Shown: piece after piece, positions 59,227 to 64,000 of the stretch
Layout: each line of letters opens with the position of its first letter
How positions within the stretch are numbered: position 1 is the first letter of the stretch
Assembly: GCF_000685075.1 (NCBI RefSeq)
Contig: NZ_BAYD01000031.1
Coordinates: 36,860-100,859, forward strand
Origin: Paraburkholderia oxyphila NBRC 105797
GTDB taxonomy: Bacteria > Pseudomonadota > Gammaproteobacteria > Burkholderiales > Burkholderiaceae
Reading direction: 5' to 3'
DNA: 64,000 bases
Made by a program: the position numbers and the translations under genes
Notes under the pieces: generated by a model
What the model was told of the DNA's origin: nothing
Database searches by the model: none
What the model saw: only the letters and a program-made list of their open reading frames with translations

Positions 59227-59628
59227 TCAGGCCATCTTGACGGGCGCGCGCCACGACTCGGGATTGGTCCAGAAGGCGCCGCGCAGGCGGTCGCGGCTCG
59301 GCGGCGCCGGCGGTTTCGTGGCCGTCGCGCCAATGCGTCCGCGCAGCGAAATTTCGCGGCCGCTCGTGCTCAGGCGCTTCACGATCTCGGCGAGCGTGCC
59401 GTCGGCCTGCCACTCGTCGAAGCGGCGGCGGCAGGTAGGCGGCGAGGGGTAGCGGCCCGGCAGCTTGGACCAGCCTTCACCGGTCGAGAGCACCCACAGC
59501 ACTGCATTGACCACGGCGCGCGCTTCGACGCGGGGCCGCCCACGCCGTTCGCTCCGTGCGGGTTCCGCACAGAACAACGCCTCGACCAGCGCCCATTCGT
59601 TGTCTCTCAAATCGTCGAACAGCATCAT
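59227..59628 (-). CDS. DUF4096 transposase-like protein, DDE domain absent
   Basis: The 133-residue protein has the N-terminal insertion-element domain of IS5-type transposases: LFDDLRDNEWALVEALFCAEP, RRGRPRVEARAVVNAVLWVLSTGEGWSKLPGRYPSPPTCRRRFDEWQADGTL. This is normally followed by a DDE catalytic domain, which is absent here. The gene is complete otherwise, with GAGG and ATG; no inverted terminal repeats or target duplication are visible. It is therefore either a remnant or a domesticated DNA-binding protein. Confidence 0.75.
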   Translation of the reverse strand: MMLFDDLRDNEWALVEALFCAEPARSERRGRPRVEARAVVNAVLWVLSTGEGWSKLPGRYPSPPTCRRRFDEWQADGTLAEIVKRLSTSGREISLRGRIGATATKPPAPPSRDRLRGAFWTNPESWRAPVKMA

Positions 59629-60063
59629 GTTTCACCTCAGCGAAGCTATCTCCGGTGCGCTGCCCCGCGCTGCGCACTCTTCATGTACTTCCGGCCGGCT
59701 GGCGGAGTACCAGGCGGAATCGGTTTGGACGGGCCAGTCTCGAAAAGCCGTGGACCGTCCGGCGATCCTGTACGTGCCTTAATGCGAGAAGCGTGCCAGC
59801 TCGCACGCTTTCGTCTCGAAGCCGCGTGGCATCAAGCCCGCGCGGGTGCTTGCCAGGGCCGTATGAGACTCGAAAACGCATCGCCGGGAAATCGGGACAA
59901 TCACCAATCTTGTGCACGCAGGCCCACTGGGCGTGCGTTTGCGCCGTATTGCTGCATTGCGGCGAAACAATCGCGGGCAACCACGACTGGACATGTGTGG
60001 CTGTAACATGCTTGTCGTAAGTCATAAAATTGCATGAAACCGAAGAATTCATGAGGCGGGCGG
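59629..60063. other. 435-base gap with divergent promoters
   Basis: This separates the DUF4096 gene (minus) from the LysR gene (plus). AGCGTGC-N6-GCACGCT near 59793 is a short hairpin. AT-richer sequence near 59960-60050 with CATAAAAT likely holds the LysR promoter. A 123-codon minus frame covers much of the gap but has no protein-like features. Confidence 0.45.
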
Positions 60064-60981
60064 ATGAATGTGACGTTGCGGCAGTTGCGGGTGTTCATCG
60101 AAGTGGCGCGCCTGCAAAGCTTCAGCCGGGCGGGCGATGAAATCGGACTCACGCAGTCCGCGGTGAGCCGCTGCGTGCGCGAGCTGGAGGCGGAGATGGG
60201 CGTGAAGCTCGTCGACCGCACCACGCGCGAGGTCCAGCTGACCGATGTCGGTGCCAACCTGATCGCGAGTATTCCGCGCCTGATCGGCGACCTCGACGAC
60301 GCGCTGCGCGAGATCCGCGAAATTGGCGAGCAGCGGCGCGGCCGCGTCGTCGTGGCGGCGAGCCCGACCGTCGCGTGCCGGCTGATGCCCGAGGTCGTGG
60401 CCGCCTGCGGGCAGCAGTTCCCCTATGTGACGCTCGGCCTGCGCGACGACGTGCAGAGCGACGTGCTGCGCAAGGTGCGCTCGGGCGAAGTGGATTTCGG
60501 GGTGGTCATCGGGCCTTTTGCGGCGGAGGATCTCGAAACCGAGCTGCTGACCACGGATTCCTTCTGCGTGGTCGTGCGCAGCGACCACGCGCTCGCGCGC
60601 GAGGAGCAGGTCTCGTGGAAGGCGCTCGACGGTGAGGCGCTCGTGTTGCTTGACTACGCCTCGGGCAGCCGCCCGTTGATCGACGCCGTGCTGAAAGAGC
60701 AGGGCGTGCAGGCGCGCGTCGTGCAGGAACTGGGGCATCCGGCGACGGCATTCGGCCTCGTGGAGGCCGGGGTGGGGGTGAGCGTGCTGCCGCGGTTCGC
60801 GCTGCCGGTGCCGGCGGGCTCGTCGCTGCTCGCGCGCGCGCTCGTGCCGCGCGCCGAACGCACCGTCGAGCTCGTGCGCCGGCGCGACCGCTCGCTCTCG
60901 CCCGCCGCCGAGGCCGTGTGGGCGCTGATCCGCCAACTGGACGCCGGCCCCGAGGAGATGCGCAGCGCATGGCGGGCGTGA
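60064..60981 (+). CDS. LysR family transcriptional regulator
   Basis: The 305-residue protein has a LysR winged helix at residues 1-60: MNVTLRQLRVFIEVARLQSFSRAGDEIGLTQSAVSRCVRELEAEMGVKLVDRTTREVQLTDVG. The C-terminal half is the periplasmic-binding-like effector domain (VVVAASPTVACRLMPEVV, VLLDYASGSRPLID). The aminotransferase gene 110 bases downstream on the same strand may be its target. No co-inducer can be deduced. Confidence 0.93.
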   Translation: MNVTLRQLRVFIEVARLQSFSRAGDEIGLTQSAVSRCVRELEAEMGVKLVDRTTREVQLTDVGANLIASIPRLIGDLDDALREIREIGEQRRGRVVVAASPTVACRLMPEVVAACGQQFPYVTLGLRDDVQSDVLRKVRSGEVDFGVVIGPFAAEDLETELLTTDSFCVVVRSDHALAREEQVSWKALDGEALVLLDYASGSRPLIDAVLKEQGVQARVVQELGHPATAFGLVEAGVGVSVLPRFALPVPAGSSLLARALVPRAERTVELVRRRDRSLSPAAEAVWALIRQLDAGPEEMRSAWRA

Positions 60982-61091
60982 GCGACGCGGCGCGCAAGCC
61001 CCGCGGACGGGCCTTCGCCACGCCGCCTCGCGCGCTACACTGTTGACCTTTCGCAAACGCGAAATCCCTGCCGACCTTTCCGGAAGCCCCG

Positions 61092-62330
61092 ATGCGCGAT
61101 CTCGATCTGTCTTCGCCCGCTACTCGTTCGCTCGATTCCACGCTCGCCGCATCGGGTACCGCCGCCCCGGCCGCGGCGCGCGACGCGGTAAGGGCGCTGC
61201 GCTCGTCGCAGATCCGCGAGGTGGCGAACGCGGGCTTCGATGTCGCCGACGTCCTGCCGTTCTGGTTCGGCGAATCCGATCGCGTGACGCCGGCGTTCAT
61301 CCGCGAAGCCGCTGCTGAGGCGCTCATGCGCGGGGAAACGTTCTATACGCACAATCTCGGCATCATGCCGCTGCGCGAGGCGCTCGCGAGATACGTGAGC
61401 GAGCTGCACGGCGCGACGCCGATGGAGAACGTCGCGGTCACGAGCGCCGGCGTGAACGCGCTGATGCTCGCCGCGCAACTCGTCGTGGGCGCGGGCGACC
61501 GGGCGGTTGCGGTGACGCCGCTCTGGCCGAATCTCGTAGAGATTCCGAAGATCCTCGGCGCGACGGTCGAGACGATCTCGCTCGACTACGGCGAGCGGGG
61601 CTGGGCGCTCGATCTGGACCGTCTCCTGAGCGCGCTCACGCCCGACACGAAGCTGCTCATGATCAACTCGCCGAACAACCCGACCGGATGGGTGATGACG
61701 CGCGACGAGCAGCGCACCGTTCTGGAGCATTGTCGTCGTCACGGGATCTGGATCGTCGCCGACGAAGTCTATGAACGGCTCTATTACGGCGAGGCTGGCG
61801 AGCGGACGGCGCCGTCGTTTCTCGATCTGGCGTCGCGCGAAGAGCGACTGATTTGCGTCAATTCATTCTCGAAAGCATGGCTCATGACGGGCTGGCGGCT
61901 CGGCTGGATCGTCGCGCCGCGCGTGCTCATGGACGACCTCGGCAAACTGGTCGAATACAACACGTCGTGCGCGCCTGCGTTCGTGCAGCAGGCGGGTGTC
62001 GTCGCGCTCGAAGAGGGCGAGGCGTTCACACGATCACTCGTGGCCGACCTGCGCGCCTCGCGCGATCATCTCGCGGCGGCGCTCGCGACGCTGCCGGGCG
62101 TCGACGTGAAAGTGCCGCACGGTGCGATGTACCTGTTTTTCAAGCTGGCTGGGGCGGAACAAAGCCTGGAATTGTGCAAGGCGCTGGTGCGCGACGTGGG
62201 CCTCGGGCTTGCGCCGGGCAGCGCGTTCGGCCCGCAAGGCGAGGGTTTCGTGCGCTGGTGCTATGCCTGTGATCCGGCCCGGCTCGACGCCGGCGTCGAG
62301 CGCCTGTCGCGCTATCTCGCGAGCCGCTGA
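61092..62330 (+). CDS. Pyridoxal-phosphate aminotransferase, class I/II
   Basis: The 412-residue fold-type I enzyme has the PLP lysine in CVNSFSKAWLMTGWRLGW, the substrate-binding NSPNNPTGW motif, and DEVYERLYYGE with the ring-binding Asp. It is in the aspartate/aromatic aminotransferase superfamily, but the substrate is not clear. It follows a LysR gene. An unusual N-terminal 40-residue Ala/Arg/Ser-rich segment may mean that the start is downstream (for example near the conserved region), but no later ATG is compelling. Confidence 0.87.
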   Translation: MRDLDLSSPATRSLDSTLAASGTAAPAAARDAVRALRSSQIREVANAGFDVADVLPFWFGESDRVTPAFIREAAAEALMRGETFYTHNLGIMPLREALARYVSELHGATPMENVAVTSAGVNALMLAAQLVVGAGDRAVAVTPLWPNLVEIPKILGATVETISLDYGERGWALDLDRLLSALTPDTKLLMINSPNNPTGWVMTRDEQRTVLEHCRRHGIWIVADEVYERLYYGEAGERTAPSFLDLASREERLICVNSFSKAWLMTGWRLGWIVAPRVLMDDLGKLVEYNTSCAPAFVQQAGVVALEEGEAFTRSLVADLRASRDHLAAALATLPGVDVKVPHGAMYLFFKLAGAEQSLELCKALVRDVGLGLAPGSAFGPQGEGFVRWCYACDPARLDAGVERLSRYLASR

Positions 62331-62690
62331 GCGGGTTCGATGGCGCGGCGGGACGTTTGCACCACGGCGCGCGCCATGCAGGGGGCATCGGCGGGCCTCG
62401 CGGCGGATTCCGGCAGACAAAAGCGAGCCTTGCGCCGTCTTTACGCCCCCGGCGTTTTTGCGTAAGATGACGTTCAGTCACGCGATTCCCTGCGGGAATT
62501 TCGCTGCTCCGTCCGGCTGGGTCTGGCACTTTGCCTGTTTCTGTGTTGTATAACGGCCCCCCGGTGCGTGCTCCCATCAATATGACCGATCAGAATCGGG
62601 CGAGCGCGTCTCCAGTTCCACATCGTCTTTCGTCTGTCTGATCCGGTTCCTTGAACCTGATTTACCTTACTTAGGGTCTGACCTGGCTGC
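62331..62690. other. 360-base gap before scpB
   Basis: No gene is convincing. ATTCCC-TGC-GGGAAT near 62488 is a short perfect hairpin. TATAAC near 62551 could be a -10 element for scpB. A 19-codon frame at 62582 (MTDQNRASASPVPHRLSSV) is present but unsupported. GGTTC-CTT-GAACC near 62645 is another short dyad in the leader. Confidence 0.45.
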
Positions 62691-63680
62691 ATGAATACCC
62701 AAGAGGCGAAAATCGTCCTCGAGACTGCATTGATCTGCACGCAGGAGCCGTTGAAAATTGGCGATCTGCGCAAACTGTTTGCCGACGACATTTCGGCCGA
62801 CACAGTCCGCAACCTGCTCGAAGACCTGCGGCACGAATGGTCCGGGCGCGGCGTGGAACTGGTGGGCCTCGCGTCCGGCTGGCGCTTTCAGAGCAAGCCG
62901 GCCATGCGCACCTACCTCGACCGCCTGCATCCCGAGAAGCCGCCGCGTTATTCGCGCGCCGTGCTCGAAACGCTCGCGATCATCGCGTACCGGCAGCCGG
63001 TCACGCGCGGCGATATCGAAGAGATTCGCGGGGTGACGGTGAACACGCAGGTCGTCAAGCAGCTCGAGGACCGCAACTGGATCGAAGTGATTGGCCACCG
63101 GGATGTGCCGGGCCGGCCGGCGCTTTACGCAACGACGCGTCAGTTTCTGGACGACCTCGGCCTGAAGTCGCTCGAAGAGCTGCCGCCGCTCGACGACCCG
63201 TCGAGCCAGCTGGGCGAGCAATTGCTGGCCCAGCACGCGATCGAATTTCCCGAGAGCGAGGTAGCGCAGCTGGTTGCCGCCGGCATGCCGGAAAGCGGCG
63301 AAGCGCCTGCACCGATCTCGGCCGATGCGGCTATCGAGCAAGAGGCGCCTGCGCCGGGCATGGCCGATGCGGCCGCGCAGGATGCGGCCCATGCCGATGC
63401 ATTGGCGCCGGCGCATGACGCGATTGGCGCCGCTGCAGACGCGGGTAGCGAAGCGGCCAGCGACGTGATCGATGGCGCGGCAAGCGGCGCAGCAAGCGGC
63501 GAGGCAGTGACCCCGCACGCGGACCGTCACGACGAAGTCCGCAGCGATACGCAGGAAACGACGGCGCCCGCCTGGCACACCGCCGGTGCGCCCGAAGAAG
63601 CACACCCGAGCCGCAGCGACGCGGCGCAGGACGACCCCGTCTCGACGACGGACGACGAAGCCGCTCCACGCGGCGTCTGA
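62691..63680 (+). CDS. scpB: Segregation and condensation protein B, extended
   Basis: ScpB binds ScpA and Smc (kleisin-interacting winged-helix protein) in chromosome segregation. Residues 1-170 carry the family motifs: AKIVLETALICTQEPLKIGDLRKLF, RYSRAVLETLAIIAYRQPVTRGDIEEIRGV and VNTQVVKQLEDRNWIEVIGHRDVPGRPALY. The C-terminal 155 residues are Ala/Asp/Glu-rich and likely disordered, so the protein is much longer than the usual 200 or so residues. The start ATG lacks a strong ribosome binding site. rluB follows after 74 bases, as in other Burkholderiaceae. Confidence 0.94.
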   Translation: MNTQEAKIVLETALICTQEPLKIGDLRKLFADDISADTVRNLLEDLRHEWSGRGVELVGLASGWRFQSKPAMRTYLDRLHPEKPPRYSRAVLETLAIIAYRQPVTRGDIEEIRGVTVNTQVVKQLEDRNWIEVIGHRDVPGRPALYATTRQFLDDLGLKSLEELPPLDDPSSQLGEQLLAQHAIEFPESEVAQLVAAGMPESGEAPAPISADAAIEQEAPAPGMADAAAQDAAHADALAPAHDAIGAAADAGSEAASDVIDGAASGAASGEAVTPHADRHDEVRSDTQETTAPAWHTAGAPEEAHPSRSDAAQDDPVSTTDDEAAPRGV

Positions 63681-63754
63681 CGCAACAAACACTTTTGACG
63701 CGCCTTGGGCAATCCATTGCGAGCGGGCGCGCAACCTGACATTTCGAGGTTGTT

Positions 63755-64000
63755 TTGACTGATATCCACGACACCGATTCGACCGATGCGTCCGAATCCG
63801 CGCGTCGCACGTCTTCGGCGCGCGACGACGACACGCGCGCCGACCAGGGCGACGTCGCTGGCCAGCCGGAAGGCGTTGCCGGGGGCGAGGACCGTCCCCG
63901 CCGCGGCCTGCGCCGCGGTCCGCGCAGCCTGATCGCGCGCCGCCGCGCGGGCGCGAAGACCAAGGCCGGCGAAGGCGCCGCTGCGGCTGAGTCCGCGCCG
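63755..64000 (+). CDS. rluB: Ribosomal large subunit pseudouridine synthase B, 5' end
   Basis: Only the first 82 codons are inside the window. They form a charged, disordered leader (TDIHDTDSTDASESARR, then RPRRGLRRGPRSLIARRRAG) typical of the long N-terminal extension of RluB in this group. RluB makes pseudouridine 2605 in 23S rRNA. There is no ATG; I choose TTG 63755, which has GAGG before it. Identity is inferred mainly from position after scpB, since the catalytic domain lies beyond the window. Confidence 0.65.
   Translation, partial: MTDIHDTDSTDASESARRTSSARDDDTRADQGDVAGQPEGVAGGEDRPRRGLRRGPRSLIARRRAGAKTKAGEGAAAAESAP

Noticed and set aside
59128..60006. Plus-strand frame of 292 codons across the DUF4096 gene
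   Set aside because: It overlaps the real minus-strand gene, is Arg/Ser-rich and has no domain.
1..64000. tRNA, rRNA and complete insertion sequences
   Set aside because: I found no tRNA T-loop sequence in a cloverleaf context, no rRNA-like region, and no transposase with paired terminal repeats.

Overview
The window looks like a chromosomal segment of a Burkholderiaceae beta-proteobacterium, most like Paraburkholderia or Caballeronia. The evidence is high GC throughout, strong G/C bias at third codon positions, the two-subunit arginine succinyltransferase, the scpB-rluB order, and the style of the regulator, transporter and acyl-CoA genes. I see no rRNA, tRNA, CRISPR array, prophage or complete insertion sequence. 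Only one transposase-like remnant is present.

Layout. 1-6718: the arginine succinyltransferase (AST) operon astC(partial)-aruF-aruG-astD-astB-astE, followed by a periplasmic basic-amino-acid binding protein (6963-7757). 8053-14750: four signalling genes, namely two EAL/HDOD proteins, one HDOD-GAF protein and one PAS-GGDEF-EAL protein. 14978-18902: a secreted peroxiredoxin, a glycosyltransferase-methyltransferase fusion, a BamE-like lipoprotein and small membrane proteins. 18987-26798: an MdtABC/MuxABC-type RND efflux operon on the minus strand with a clear terminator. 26799-27676: 878 bases without a convincing gene, but with several hairpins and two plus-strand terminators. 27677-29648: a UGT-like glycosyltransferase divergent from a TetR regulator. 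29724-30926: an ammonium transporter with a good sigma-54 promoter and two NtrC-like sites. 31361-36791: a CHASE3 histidine kinase, a PfpI-like protein, a GNAT enzyme, a lipoprotein, and an Rrf2/NAD(P)-reductase pair that share a palindromic operator. 36975-39572: a large MscS-type channel.

39718-48439 is a catabolic acyl-CoA region: an AcuI-like reductase, two acyl-CoA dehydrogenases, a class III CoA-transferase, an IclR regulator, a nitronate monooxygenase and an MFS carrier. It probably takes up and degrades an organic acid via CoA esters. 48528-49741 is a cysteine dioxygenase divergent from a DecR-like Lrp regulator. 50132-53627 holds a FUSC transporter with an in-frame 15-bp tandem repeat and a VC0807-type membrane protein. 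53896-59628 holds ArfB, another EAL protein, small exported proteins, a DUF218 protein and the DUF4096 remnant. 60064-64000 holds a LysR regulator, an aminotransferase, scpB and the start of rluB.

Most of the window is ordinary chromosome. The points most worth a second look are the nitrogen-regulated amt promoter, the Rrf2 operator pair, the glycosyltransferase-methyltransferase fusion, the FUSC repeat, the cryptic hairpin region at 27 kb and the possible C3/sulfinate acyl-CoA pathway. I did not find a feature that I can call a clearly new system.
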